Positions 30,710 to 42,492 of a stretch of 64,000 nt of DNA are shown here, piece after piece (position 1 is the stretch's first letter; each line of letters starts with the position of its first letter). Location: contig NC_134401.1 of NCBI RefSeq assembly GCF_050003625.1, forward strand, positions 67,033,629 through 67,097,628, given 5' to 3'. This DNA is from Haematobia irritans. Taxonomy: Eukaryota; Arthropoda; Insecta; Diptera; Muscidae. Below the pieces are notes generated by a model. The model was given only the letters and a program-made list of their open reading frames with translations. It searched no databases and was not told where the DNA came from. Position numbers and translations under genes: made by a program.

Positions 30710-31660
30710 TTAAGCTTGTCCTAGTGTGGCTGAAATACGTCTCTTTATTAGAAGTTCGTCTAACAGCCTAAGTGTACCTGGATCAACATTCATAGTTGTC
30801 AGTCCATTTAATATCGAGCTCGGATGGACATTATTGAACGCCCCTTCGATGTCTAGAAACGTCACGATTGTGTATTCTTTGACAGATAGTGAGTTTTCAA
30901 TAAAGCTGACTAGTTCATGCAATGCGGTCTCAGTAGACCTGTCCCTCGAGTATGCATCCTGTCGTTTCGAGAGCAAACTTGAATCCACGCTAGTTCTAAG
31001 ATACATGTCTATCATCCTCTCCAGGGTCTTAAGTAGGAATAAGGATAAGCTGATTGGTCGGAAATCCTTCGCACTCGAGTGTGAGGCTTTTCCCGTTTTA
31101 GGTATGAAGACGACGTTTGTTTCTCTCCACTTTTCTGGAATATATGCTAAGTTTACACATCGTTTATATATCACCGTCAACCAGGGGATAATTCTTTCAG
31201 CCACTGCTTGTAATTCCGCCGGAGTAATTCCATCAGGTCCGGGGGATTTGAATGGTCCAAAGCTATTTAAAGCCCATTCTATTCTAGATTCCGACACAAT
31301 TTTTTCGATAGGAAATGACCGCTGAGTCTCTGTTACACCGCCAGAACATGATTCAACCGTCTGATTTCCAGGGAAGTGTGTGTCCAAAAGTACCTACAAC
31401 GTCTCCTCACTGGACGGTGCCCAATTTCCCTCCGATGTTTTAATGAAACCTGGAGCGGTGTTAGTGGATGCTAGTACCTTCCGTAGTCTGGAAGCATCTG
31501 ACGTATTCTCAATACTGCTACAGTAATCATCCCAAGAGTTTTGTTGAGATCTTCTCAGTTCTCGTTTATATGCTCTCAGATTCATCTTGTAAGTGTCCCA
31601 ATCCTCCGGAGCTCTTGTGGACTTTGCTTTGTTAAAGAGCTTCCTGCTGGATTTTCTCAT
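30710..31660 (-). pseudogene. Partial reverse transcriptase of element E
   Basis: The first part (31394-31660) has the 'SWDDYCSSIENTSDASRLRKVLA' linker. A short frame loss near 31390 is followed by 'FGPFKSPGPDGITPAEL', 'WRETNVVFIPKTGK', 'FRPISLSLFLLKTLERM', 'DAYSRDRSTETALHEL' and motif A 'FLDIEGAFNNV'. The frame runs into the 3' UTR before the YADD motif. It therefore preserves the finger and motif A region that element D lost, but not the second catalytic block. Confidence 0.85.
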
Positions 31661-31761
31661 ATTACTTAACTCTGTAGTCCATCATGGCGGCCGATTTTTC
31701 CCCTTGGCTTTCCTCTAGGGCAAGCAGCTTTCAGTGCCATGTTGAAGGCCTTAGTAAGGCC

Positions 31762-32499
31762 TTAGTGTTCGATATCTTCCACAGTGCTCATATTTGTCTC
31801 TGACACATCCGGTATCATCAAATTGAACGATTCCCTATACCTATTCCATCCAGCTTTCCTAACATTTGGCGGAAATATGATCTTTGAAGTACGAACAGCC
31901 AATCTGAAACTGATGTAGCGATGATCTGAGAAGCTATGTTCCCTCAAAACTTGCCACTTAGATATCTTATCATTCAGTTCTGGAGAGGTCAACGTGACAT
32001 CCAAAACCTCTTGCCTGTTTCTGGTGACGAAGGTTGGTGCATCTCCCTAATTGCAAACTACCAGGTTAGTACGCAAAATAAACTCTATTAGCGACTCTCC
32101 CCTTGCATTAGTATCACTACTTCCCCAAATACTATGATGTGCATTTGCATCGCATCCCATAATGAGTTTTGTCTTTGTTTTTAGTGACTCCTCAACTAAG
32201 GTCTTAACGGCACAGGGTGGCACCTCCCTATCATGTCCCGAAGATACCCAATATTTGCATTTGGATATCTCTAGACTGGCTACGACAGTGTCTGCATTGC
32301 TCAATGAAGGAAGCAGAAACAAGTTTAGTTCGTTTTTAGCAATTATACATGCTCGATTTATATCGGTACCGGTATTATGCAAAAGTTTGAAACCCGGAGT
32401 GCGTAATTCACAGATCTTGTTCTTATATATGTATGGTTCTTGAATAAGAACTATATATATATGTCTCCTTTCATCAGAAGAACTTTTAAGGCAGTACAA
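31762..32499 (-). pseudogene. AP-type endonuclease of element E
   Basis: Two frames, 32047-32499 and 31762-32004, make up the domain: 'IVLIQEPYIY', 'IMGCDANAHHSIW', 'LVVCN', 'LTSPELNDKISKWQVLREHSFSDHRYISF'. A stop and shift lie at about 32005-32046. The N-terminal 'QINLHHC' portion is fused out of frame to the end of ORF1. Function as for the element D copy. Confidence 0.84.
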
Positions 32500-32505
32500 G
32501 CGGCC

Positions 32506-33539
32506 TTACAATGGTGAAGATTTATCTGGAGGAACCGTAGAATCATCCAAATTTTCAACCACCGTCACATCAGCCGCTTCAATTGAGTCATCAAGGGCTT
32601 CCTCTTCACAGATCTCGGTGACTCTCGCAACAATCCGCGGTTCAGCTTCGGTGAGATTTGAGCCTGTAGAAACTTCCCGCATACGATTTTCGCCATAGTC
32701 TGCAGTTTTTATGTCTCCTTCGGCTTCGCTAGGAGATTTTTTCACTGCTGACTCTACCGGAGGCTTGTCCGTTTCGGAATCCTTTGGCTGATCGCTTTTG
32801 TACACCTTCATCTGGATAACATGAAAGCCATAACTTACACGTCCTTGGGTCTGGGCTAGATGTGGCAGCGACTCTATGTTTAATAAAAACACCGCATGTC
32901 GTCTTGGTCCATCCACCTTATCCAAACGACCAGCCTTCCAATCGGCGGTTTGAAGATCTGGATTACATTCTTTTAGTCTCTCTAGTATTGACTCAGGATC
33001 AAGAGGGTTTGCCGGTATCCATGCATGTGCTCTAGGTTTAGCCGGTATGTCTTTTTTATCGACTAACTCCAAAGCGGCTCCTTCCCAAACTTCACCAATT
33101 AGCATCAATGCAGCTTTAAACCAATCCATAGACCTCTGGTTCGCAAAAGCTATTAACTTATATCGTCCTTGATACCATCCAGCATCTTGCTGTAGAGGAC
33201 TTGGTCCGGGAAACTTTTTTCGCACCTCTGAGTAGACACCAAACATCGCGTTCTCAATTTCCCCCTATTTTTGCCTTGGAATCATACCGTGCTTGGGTCG
33301 ACTGATCCCAATTTCTTTAGGATAAACAAAGCATTTTTTCGTTCCTTGAATCTCTTTCGAGAGGGATTGCCTCCTTTTGATGTCACATTAGAAAAGGTTC
33401 GACTTGTCAAAGTGTCACCGCCAGTCGACCCGTCTACAAGTCGACTAATTGGGCCTGACTCTTGGTCGCTGCGCAAATGTATAACTTCAGTCGTTACCCG
33501 TCCATTGGACCCAGTGGATGACTTTGAATTTCGCTGCAT
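32506..33539 (-). pseudogene. ORF1 of element E with DUF4780-type domain
   Basis: The start (complement of 33537-33539) gives 'MQRNSKSSTGSNGRV'. A deletion at about 33260-33282 separates it from the long frame 32506-33246. That frame contains 'GRYKLIAFANQRSMDWFKAAL', 'VWEGAALELVDKKDIP', 'RAHAWIPANPLDPESILERL' and 'ADWKAGRLDKVDGPRRHAVF', a fold I recognise as DUF4780, common in ORF1 of insect non-LTR elements. The C-terminal third is acidic and low complexity. Probable role: RNA chaperone of the element RNP. Confidence 0.8.
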
Positions 33540-33752
33540 GGTGGTTTATTATTTCCACCACTCGTGAAATTCGTAATAAGTACTTATTACAATGAAATAC
33601 TCCGCTATTAGAAAACACGTCCGTTCAGTTCGACGGTTGTTTTTATGTTCTAAACTTGGAGGTTAATCTTCCAACGCATCCATACCGCTCTTGCTTTTAA
33701 GAAAACTAGGTGTGAAAAAATGCTACAAATTTGAAACATCAATACTATACCC

Positions 33753-35185
33753 ACACAATTTTTTTTTTTTTTTTTTGATTTCAATCACGAACATCGCGGA
33801 TTCAATAATTTTTTTTCTTTAATTGTGTCTTTATTTACAAATTTTTACAAATATATTGTATGTAACAAAGAGTTTAGGAACTAGTACACACAAAAATTTT
33901 TTTTTTGATTTCAATCACGAAAATCGCGGATTCAATCATTTTTTTAATTGAAATGTCTTCAATCACGAAAATGATAGTATCAATCACCCATTTTGATTGA
34001 AAACCAACACGATTTTTAATTAAAAATTTAGTTGACTTTTGTCACGGAATCAATTAATTGTGTGATTGAATCAATTAAAAACGTGATTGATTTTTAACAC
34101 AAAATTCAATCACAGTTTTACTTGAATCAATTAAAATTTTAATTAATTTCGCGACAAAAATCAATCAACTATTTGATTCATTCAATTAAATAAATAATTG
34201 AAATTGGCTATAAATTTCGATCAAAAAATTTATATATTGCGACCCCAAAATCGTAATTAGTTTTCTTTGAAATAAAAGAAAATATGTGTTTCTTATAAAA
34301 CATATTTAATATTTTATAATTTTTTGAATTATGCAATAGACAAATAAATTTGGTTCTTGTCATTTGAGTTTTGTTCTAACATAACTTACAAATACAATTA
34401 CTATCAATAACAACTATAGGGTGAAAAAAATAATTATATAAATCATTATCTTCCTTAAATTAATAACCATGTTAGCATGTTCCTTCTAATATGTAGATGC
34501 GCCTAGATTTCCAATAAATCAGCAGCCTGTAAGCTAAATTAGTTTTTCTGAAAGTAAACAGAATAAATCGAATTTAATTTTGTTCAAATAAAAATGTTAA
34601 TTTTGTTAAACATTACCTTCATAGAATATCAAGTTCAATTCTTAGTTCCAGGTTGCAGATTTATAATCTTCTTTTGCAGTTGTAGTCTTTTAGCATAAAA
34701 AGGTGTATTAAGGAGCTCGGTAATTTAATTTTAGTAACAATTCCTTTCCAAAATTTCTACACATTAAAATCGTCTATTAAAATTTGAACCAATCAAAGAC
34801 AAAAATAATGGGAAATTAATGTAATATTTGGTATTATATTGATGATACTTTGCAAATTCTGGAAATAGAAAAAAATATAAATGGAAAATACAAATTTTTA
34901 TTATTTTCGGATATTTTTCATATTTTTACATCCAAAAGAAAGAACTTTTTTACCATTACATAATTCAGCTCATTAGTTTATATACCAGATATACTGCTCT
35001 CTACTTGGGTTCAAACTGAAAAAGGCAGTAAAACAAAAATGCAATTTAATGCCAACGCCACTTCGCAACTTCAAGGAGAATCTTCCAGCAAACCCATACC
35101 GCTCTTGGTTTTAAGAAAACTAGGAGTGAAAAAATTTATAATTTTAAAAGATCAATACGGTACCCACCTTTTGATTGCAAACATA
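33753..35185 (+). mobile_element. P-family element copy 1 (and left-end fragment before it)
   Basis: A left end 'cacacaaaaatttttttttt' starts at 33887 after TA, followed by subterminal words TCAATCAC/GTGATTGA and 'aatcaattaattg' in both orientations to about 34210, then the interior shared with copy 2 (43.4-43.8 and 46.0-46.6 kb). A second, partial left end precedes it (33753-33880). The right end is missing: similarity to copy 2 stops near 35185. No coding frame. Confidence 0.75.
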
Positions 35186-35499
35186 TTCTTATATAATTGA
35201 CAAAATTATGGCGTGATGCCAACCTTTGTAATACTTTTTAGTTAAAATTTTCTATAAATATTCAAAATTTTCTAAAATTAACCGAAAGTTTTCTTCCTGG
35301 TGGGTTCACTGTTTTTTCAGTGTACGTTCCGATTTGTTTTGACGAAACAAAAAAAGTGCCCGTAATGCGAAAATGATAAACAAAACGCATGCTTTTTTTT
35401 GTAAATGTCTTTTCTCTTGGTTCCGAATGAATTTTCTCTCCGAATACTCATTTTAATCTTTTTACTTAAGCGTATACAATTTTTGGCGGTCTTATATCA

Positions 35500-35895
35500 C
35501 AACATATATATGTTTACTCCAAATTTGTAAATTTATACTTGTTTATATTCACACATAGTATTTTTCCAATCTTTAATGGAATTTTGTTTGTGTATATATA
35601 TTTTTAAGGCGTCAATTGGTTACTTTCATTATTTTACTTCCAGCATACACTTTATGTCTCTCTTTCTAAACACATATATGTTTATAGTCTATTTCTAAAT
35701 TAATATATGTTTGCATCCAAGCATATTATATTTACAAACATTTTATGTCCCAAACATAATATGTTCTAACATATTAACATATATATCCCAAACATATTAT
35801 GCTAGTTTATGAACATTATATGCTTGCACTTAAAAATATTGTGTTTAAAAATTTGAGTTCCAAACATATAATTTTTACACCCAAACATATAAAAA
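35500..35895. repeat. Degenerate array of CAAACATAT words
   Basis: At least ten copies of 'aaacatat(a/t)' or its inverse 'atatgttt' occur in under 400 bp, irregularly spaced. This looks like a decayed tandem repeat. Confidence 0.55.
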
Positions 35896-36643
35896 ACAGT
35901 CTTTTTCGTCCGTCTAGTAAGGATGAACTACTGTATGGTTAAAATGGTCATGATTTGGCACCAATGATTTTCTTCTTAACTTTTAGTTAATATTTTCTTC
36001 TATTAGAGGGTGTAATTTCGTGAACTGTAGTTAAAAAGTACAACAGGGCATTAAATTTTGCTGATTTTAACAACGCTTTGGGGAAATCTCAAAATGTGTA
36101 GCAAAATTTAGTTCAATTTTCGTACGAGTTAGTTTATTTTTCCTATAAAACAGTTTACTTTTTTGTCGGTGTAGTTAAATTTTCAAATTTTCTTATGTTT
36201 GCGGAATTTCCCACAACCCAATGAAATTTTCCCATTTTTAAGTATGTCTAATTTCAATATGTTATGAACTAAAGCAAAAGAAAAATTCCGTGCGATTCCC
36301 AAAAATAGTACAGTATTTTACAATTACAATTTGGTTACAACTTGGCGCTAATGATTTTTTCTTTAATTTTAGTTCATCATAGCAATCGTTTAGTTTATGG
36401 CCTACAAAATACGATGGAAATAATAAGTACAATTTACTATAAAATTTTTTGTATGAGAAAATATTTTTTTCCGAAAATTTAACTTGGTGCTTTCAGAACC
36501 AAATTTAGTACTTTTTGATTTGCTTTAGGTGTGTTTTTTTTTAATTTGAAAAATATTTAGTTTGATTGACGAAATCTTTTCATACAAAAACTAGATTAGA
36601 TTGTGAAAAGCTTAAGAAACTCATCTATGTTGTTTCTTAAGCT

Positions 36644-36650
36644 ATATAAG

Positions 36651-36685
<35 letters not shown>
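36644..36685. repeat. (TA)n microsatellite
   Basis: An almost pure run of TA dinucleotides, preceded by 'gctatataagctata', directly at the left boundary of the foldback element. Confidence 0.95.
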
Positions 36686-36687
<2 letters not shown>

Positions 36688-36688
<1 letters not shown>

Positions 36689-38405
36689 TTGTTAAAGAAA
36701 ATTTTGTTGTTTGAAGGAAAAAATTCGAGTTCAAAATTACAAGAATGTCTGTAGTGACATACGAAGTTCAGATTGGCGCTTTATTGGTTAAATTTAAGAA
36801 ATTCTCAGCTATTTTGTGAGAAGTTCGAATATAGTAAATCTTTGTACTTCATTTATGTATATTTTTTCCCAGTTTTTTAGTTAATTTAACTAACGTACGC
36901 AAAAAAAATATTAGGGTAAAGGAAACTTTCTCCAAACAAATTTATTTCACTAACTAAAATAAAGTTAAATTGGCTTTATTGAAATAGAGAGTTCACTTTT
37001 TTTGTGTGTGGTGTTAATTTTTAAAAATTTTCATTATCCTTCCATTTTCTTCAGCAAGATGTGTGAAAAATATACTTACGATGAATAAACAACTTAGGAT
37101 AAGTCAAAATGTTGTTGTTGTTGTTTAATAGTTGACCTTTAAACTGCTAATTACATTTGTTTAGTTCGGCTTGAAGTCATGTGAATAAACTAAACAAGTC
37201 TTGAGCTATATTTTGTTAATTAATGAGTTAAATGTTTTCACTTTTTGTTTAAAGTAATTTTCCCTGAGGACTAGCATCGGAGATGTCTCGAAATATTGGA
37301 TAATTTTAAATAAAAATTACAACTCATAAGTCAAAATGTTCAAAAGGCGAGTTAAAATAAATTACTGTCTTGTTCCATGTGGACATAAGTTTTATTCACA
37401 AAAACCATTATATTAAGAACTTTCATCGTATTTTTTTTATAAGAAAGTACTTTTGCTTAAAGAAAGTTCACTTTTGTTGTTCCTTTAGTTATTTAATTTC
37501 TCTTTATTGTGGGAAGATGTATTTAAAAATAATTTATTCGTAGACATTTTAAAGAGAATGTTAACCACATTTTATTATCGGGTTTCCCAAAAAATAGTCA
37601 AGTTAACCAACATAATACACGTTTCTTTTAACTTGGTAGGGGTATATAAATCTTATGGTGTTGTAAAATTGATCTAAAATACGATGCCATAGATGAACTA
37701 AAATTTAAGAGAATTATAAACTAGACAAGCATAAACAAATCTTAAGGGCCAAATCATGGTCAATTTGTACAACAGCTTAGTTCATTTTGCAATGGAAAAG
37801 GTTCACTGTTGCTTCTTTCTATACAACAATTTACTTTTTTTCTGTGTATAATGTTGCTACGATGCAAACGAGAAGCAATTAAACGTCCTTTCCTTTAGAA
37901 AAATTCCGGCATTCGTGGATGACAACATCATCATTTTAGTTAGTTCAAAATAAGGATATAATCGTTTAGGTTTAACACTGGTAAAAAAAACTTTCATTAC
38001 GAAGATATTTGATCACTTCCCAGAAGTCCACGATGTTTACAAACTCTTGAAAAATGGGTAACTTTCATTTAACATACACTCAAAAAAAAAGTGAACTCTC
38101 TATTTCACTAAAGCCAATTTAACTTTATTTTAGTTCATGGAATTATTATGTTTGGAGAAAGTTTCCTTTACTCTAATAATTTTTTGTGCACGTTAGTTAA
38201 ATTTACTAAACCCGAGGAAAAAAATATTCTCAAATGAAGCATAAAGATTAACTAAATTCGTGTCTTCCACAAAATAGTTCAGAATTTCTTTAAATTTGTA
38301 AATTTTACCAAAAATGCGTCCATCATGAACTTCGTATGTCACTAAAGACATTCTTGCAATTTTGAACTCCAAGTTTTTCCATCAAACTACAAAATTTTCT
38401 TTAAC
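36688..38405. mobile_element. 1.7-kb foldback element with arms of about 320 bp
   Basis: 36688-37005 and 38075-38405 are inverted copies: 'ttgttaaagaaaattttgt', 'aagaatgtctgtagtgacat', 'ggaaactttctccaaac' and 'gagagttcactttttttgtg' all recur as reverse complements in the right order. The inner ends both read as the junction 'gagagttcac'. The spacer (37009-38070) is the repeat also seen at 22.1-22.6 and 28.8 kb. No ORF. Alternatively, the arms are two separate MITE copies in opposite orientation. Confidence 0.75.
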
Positions 38406-38451
38406 AAATGAAAAAACTTAGTTATGTCTAATAAATTTTCTTGAATTTGTC

Positions 38452-38600
38452 GAAAAATATTTACTTATTTTTATGACATCGGCGTGATGCCAACGTTTGT
38501 AATACTGTTTAGTTAAAATTTTCTACAAATATTCAAAATTTTCTAAAATTAACCGGAATTTTTCTTCCTGGTGGGTTCACTGTTTTTTCAGTGTACGTAC
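38452..38600. repeat. Right-end repeat shared with 35205-35327
   Basis: 'ggcgtgatgccaacgtttgt' through 'cctggtgggttcactgttttttcagtgta' matches the earlier copy with a few substitutions. The terminal CACTG..CAGTG words suggest a mariner-type MITE end. Confidence 0.65.
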
Positions 38601-38889
38601 AATACATATGAATCCTAACTTCATGGCCAACTAGATTTTGGGCAATCTTATAACTTTGGTTTTGATCAAAAAACCTAGCGCTTAGTATCGCGCAAAGAAT
38701 ATCGGACCTGTTTTTAAGGTAGAGTTTGTAAAAACTAAAATGCTGGCTGGTTGGTGGATCTCCATACCACAATTGACTACATACTAGGTACATCGGTAAA
38801 AAAAAACTTGTAACGTCTATACTTAATAGATGTTAACATTATGTAACATAAGAATTGTTTAATCTGAAGTACATTTCCTACACTGAAAT

Positions 38890-39043
38890 GGTCGTGAGCG
38901 TGATATACGAATGTGACTATTCAAAAATAAGAGATGTCTTCTTTCAAGAGGGGATAAAGAAATGGAAGAAATACGGTCGTGAGCGTGATATACGAATGTG
39001 ACTATTCAAAAATAAGAGATGCATTCTTTCAAGAGCTGAAAAA
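38890..39043. repeat. Tandem duplication, 85-bp period
   Basis: 'ggtcgtgagcgtgatatacg' starts at 38890 and again at 38975. About 66 bp are nearly identical, including 'actattcaaaaataagagatg' and 'ttctttcaagag', with an insertion in the first unit's tail. Confidence 0.85.
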
Positions 39044-39057
39044 CTTTTTGGTGTTCG

Positions 39058-39112
39058 GCCGAAACTGGATTTGAACCCACGACCCTATGTATGCAAGGGG
39101 GCCATGCTAGGA
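39058..39112 (-). tRNA. tRNA-like fragment (SINE head or tRNA pseudogene)
   Basis: On the minus strand 'TAGCATGGCC' is followed by 'GGTCGTGGGTTCAAATCC'. GGTTCAAATCC is a good internal B box of RNA polymerase III genes, placed as in a tRNA T-arm. The acceptor stem and most of the D-arm are absent, so this is not a working tRNA. It is probably a remnant of a tRNA-derived SINE. Confidence 0.4.
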
Positions 39113-39476
39113 TCTATAAATTTAAAATTAGATCTTGATTTCAGTTTTTGTTTACTTTTTAAGATATATCAACCAGGGCTGTGGAGTCGGAGTCTGAAGA
39201 TTTTGCTGGAGTCGGAGTCGTGTAAATTTTGCTCGACTCCGACTCCGGCGAAACAACATTTGAAAAACACTTCATATCTTTGTAACTAAAGAAATATTTC
39301 GATAAATTAGATTAATCGAATAACAAAAAACGAAGTACTGGATTTCAGGCCATTCAAAGTGTATTTATATGGGTGAAATTTCACGGTGATATAGGTTTTA
39401 CTAGAATATGGGCTGAATTGATCAATTGTATAGTCCATTTTTAACATATTAAACTATCGGTTTTTAACCCTATATA

Positions 39477-40109
39477 CACTGAAAAAAATATTGTCGTGAG
39501 ACCAAAGATTTCATGTCCTTAAATTACGAACGCGTTTTTTTGCTTAACATAAAAGACGCATTTTTCTGATATAAAGTTTTTTTCCTTGTCCGAAAGACCA
39601 TGAACTTTTCTATAATTAAGTGAAATTAAAAATGGGTATCTTAAAATGAAAGAAAATTTTGTTTGACTATAGTGAACTTATCTTTAATAATTGTGAAAAA
39701 TTCTTTAAATTTAAAGAAATTTTCTGTAAATTTGTTGTCTTTTTGCATCTTGACAACAAAGCAAAAGAGCGTTTAAAAATAGGAGACGTGTTTCAGCACT
39801 TTATTTTAAAGACGATTTTTACTTGATACATAGCATTGATTTCTACTTGAACTCGAGTCTGAATTTGAAAAGGTAAGTTGTCGTTAACATGTTTTTAAAG
39901 AACTATAATTGCACATGAAGAAAAAAACATAATAAATGAATAAATTCACATTTGCTGCCTAGAATAAAGTACGCAAAACTTAAATTTAAAAGACAATTCT
40001 GTCTTAAAAGTATCCTTACTTCAATTGTCCGTTTTTTTGGCTCGGAATCAATAACAAAATCATTAGTATAACGACAAAATCTTTGTTACTGGGCATGCTT
40101 TTTTCAGTG
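39477..40109. mobile_element. MITE inside hAT, CACTGAAAAAAATATTG ends (copy 1)
   Basis: Starts CACTGAAAAAAATATTG and ends TTTTTTCAGTG, with TA on both sides, as in mariner-type elements. The interior words 'gaccaaagatttcatgt' and 'ctttttgcatcttgac' are shared with copy 2 about 1.1 kb downstream. Confidence 0.8.
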
Positions 40110-40608
40110 TATGCTCTTGATAAAAGTACAATTTTAAGGCAATATAGCAGTAGAATCTAACGTTCTGAATTTTTTGCAGGCATGTCGAGATGGAAGATGG
40201 TTCATACCGGACAATTTTGTGATATAGCACCTACATATAAACCCATCTCCGATTTGTTTTAAGAAATTTTAACCAGTCTAAAATTTTCATAAGATTTGTC
40301 AGAAATTTTGAGTTATTTGAGATCCATAAATATATGCGGAAATTTCCCGTCGGCCCAAATATTGTATATGGAGGTAATTACTTGAGAAATCTCCATATAC
40401 ACCCGATGTCCTTGAAAGCTGTAATTTTAAATTAAACCTCTGCCAACGTACCATCTGAGGCGGTCTTTTTGGAGAAAGTTTGTTTATCAAAGCCACTCGA
40501 AATTCTTTACATTAAATTAATGGCCTCTAATGTCCATAACTGATAGACCATTTATAAATCGATGTTTCACCATTTTACTTTTATAGAAACAATATTCGTA
40601 ACTGTCCA

Positions 40609-41256
40609 CACTAAAAAAATATATTGTCGTGAGGTCAAAGATTTCATGTCTTTAAAATACGAATGCAAATTTTGCTTAGCATAGAAGACGCATTTCTCTA
40701 GTATAAAGTTTTTTTCCTTGTCCAAAAGTCGATAAACTTTTCAATGAGGTCGTATTGTCCTTATAACATAATTAAGTGATTTCACTTAAAAAAGGGTATC
40801 ATAACATGAAAGAAAAAATGTTTGGACTAAGGTCAACTTGACTTTAATAATTCAGAAAATTCTTTAAATTTAATAAAATTGTCTTTAAATTTGTTGTCTT
40901 TTTGCATCTTGACTATTTACAAAGTAAAAAATCGTTCAAATATAGGACATGTTTTCCAACACTTTATTTTAAAGACTTTTTTACTTGAAACATAGCATAG
41001 TTTTTAGTGGAAGTCGAGTCTTAATTTGGAAAATTAAGTTGTTGTTAACTCGTTTTTAAAGGACTTTGATAGCATATGAAGAAAAAAAGCTGAAAAAGCG
41101 AAAAATGAAAATTTGCTTCCTAGAAGCAAACCCAAATTTAAATTGTGTCTTAAAAGTATCCTTAATTGTATTCTCCGCTTCTTTGGCTCGGAATCAATAC
41201 CAAAATTTTTAAAGTAAAGACATAATCTTTGGAAACGAACATGCTTTTTTTCAGTG
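40609..41256. mobile_element. MITE inside hAT, CACTAAAAAAATATATTG ends (copy 2)
   Basis: Homologous over its whole length to 39477-40109 and in the same orientation, with many substitutions. The right end is 'atgctttttttcagtg'. The flanks read CA rather than TA, so the boundary is decayed. Two separate insertions or a duplication of the segment are both possible. Confidence 0.75.
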
Positions 41257-42124
41257 CAGCTATTCCTGTCATCTGTTGTATGGTAGTGGTTATTTAAAAT
41301 TCCGCCCGTCCCAATTTATGGCAGTTTATGTTTGTTTTATATATCCGACACATTACATTTTTTAACATCTAAACTTTCTATCTGATTAGCCCGACATTTA
41401 GATTTTTGTGTATTTTTCTTTTTTATACAGATTTATTTTTTATAAAATGCCTATATAGACCAACACCAGGATTTTACTTCTTAAACTTCTGGAAGCCTAA
41501 TTATTTTTTGAAATTTTGTGTTTTTATAAATTCATATTCTGGAGATTGTTGATACCTACCCCTATTTTGATGTGGTCTCTATATAGTCTTATGTCGTATT
41601 TTAATTTATTGACCTGAGGTTTGTCGTCGAGTCGGATCAAAAATTAAAATTAGAGTTCTTTTGGACATATAAACACATATGGCAAAATAGAATACTTATA
41701 TCGGTCTATTTTTGGAACACTACACCTTAAAATTACAATTGGAATACTGTGAGATTTAAGTACACCACCTGGAGTCGACTCCGGAGTCGGAGTGGAGGCT
41801 AATAAGAAATGCTGGAGTCGGAGCCGGAGTCGAGCAAAATTGACTCGACTCCACAGCCCTGATATCAACTGTACAACTAAAGGTCAGTTCAAAACTCCTA
41901 ATTATAACAAATACTTCAAAGCAAAAACTGTTTTCTTAAATTCAAAAATAACTTTAAGCCAAAGATGCATAATCCTTAAATTATATATTAGCATATTTTT
42001 GAAGCTTTTCTATCTTTAAACCAAATATTCAATATCTTAGTTCATTTCATGATGGGTAAAGTCGAAAACTAGAATTTACAATCGAAAAACTATTTTTTCG
42101 GTAGCAATGCATCTTCAGAAAAAA

Positions 42125-42492
42125 TACGAGGGCGGTTCAGAAACTTCTTAGACTATCAATGAAAGAGAATAGTTAGTTTTTCAAAAATTTTTTTATTTTT
42201 CAATGTAATCTCCTGAAACTTCAATACACGTAGTCCAACGCTTTTCTAGCAATTCTATCCCTTGATTAAAATAGTTTTCCTCAAGGTCTTCAAAATAGTG
42301 GTTTACAACTGTAATTGCATCTTCATTTGAGGTAAACCGCTTGCCAGCAAGGAATTTTTTTAGATTTGGGAACAAGCAAAAGTCACTGGGAGCTAAATCG
42401 GGAGAATAAGGTGGGTGGTCAAGCAACTCGTACTTTACTTCGTTGATTTTAGCCATAGACATTATAATACATAGATGAACCATGGGTGTCAA
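42125..42492 (-). pseudogene. mariner transposase C-terminal relic
   Basis: The minus-strand frame 42193-42492 carries 'HPPYSPDLAPSDFCLFPNLKKFLAGKRF', the hallmark block containing the third catalytic D of DD34D mariner transposases, then 'ALEKRW'-type tail residues ('ELLEKRWTTCIEVSGDYIEK'). Downstream, CGAGGGCGGTTCAGAAAC at 42127 after TA is a mariner-type terminal repeat. The first two catalytic residues and the opposite end are gone. Confidence 0.83.

Larger units (their letters stand above)
30519..33650 (-). mobile_element. LOA-like non-LTR retrotransposon 'E', internally deleted
   Basis: The tail 'aggttaggttaggtt' (complement CCTAA units) at 30519 marks the 3' end, and ORF1 starts at 33539. 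ORF1, endonuclease and the first RT blocks are present. Everything from just after RT motif A through RNase H is deleted, and RT is joined to the 3' UTR at about 30715. Flanking 'aactt' occurs on both sides (about 30514-30518 and 33652-33657), a possible short target copy. Confidence 0.83.
30252..33762 (+). mobile_element. P-family element copy 0, split by element E
   Basis: The left piece (30252-30518: 'gttgtagtcttttagcataaa'..'gctacttcgcaactt') and right piece (33651-33762: 'aatcttccaacgcatccataccgctcttg') are adjacent segments of the sequence at 34680-35170 and 46062-46560. The LOA-like element E sits between them. The similarity is lower than between the other P copies, so this copy is older. 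Confidence 0.7.
35186..36687. other. Gene-free AT-rich repeats
   Basis: No gene. 35205-35327 repeats 38480-38600 ('ggcgtgatgccaacctttgtaat'...'ttcactgttttttcagtgta'). 35890-36600 contains MITE-like words ('gatgaactactgtatggtt', 'ttagttcatttttc') without clear ends. Confidence 0.45.
39174..41861. mobile_element. Non-autonomous hAT element, CAGGGCTGTGGAGTCGG ends
   Basis: Ends CAGGGCTGTGGAGTC and GACTCCACAGCCCTG are inverted repeats. The 8-bp target duplication ATATCAAC (39166-39173 and 41862-41869) is exact. GAGTCGGAGTC words repeat inside both ends. Despite 2.7 kb, no transposase frame remains, and two copies of a shorter MITE occupy almost half of it. The long frames on either strand are short and lack hAT motifs. 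Confidence 0.92.

Noticed and set aside
42193..42492. Functional mariner gene
   Set aside because: Only the last catalytic block is present. The upstream frame and the opposite terminal repeat are missing.
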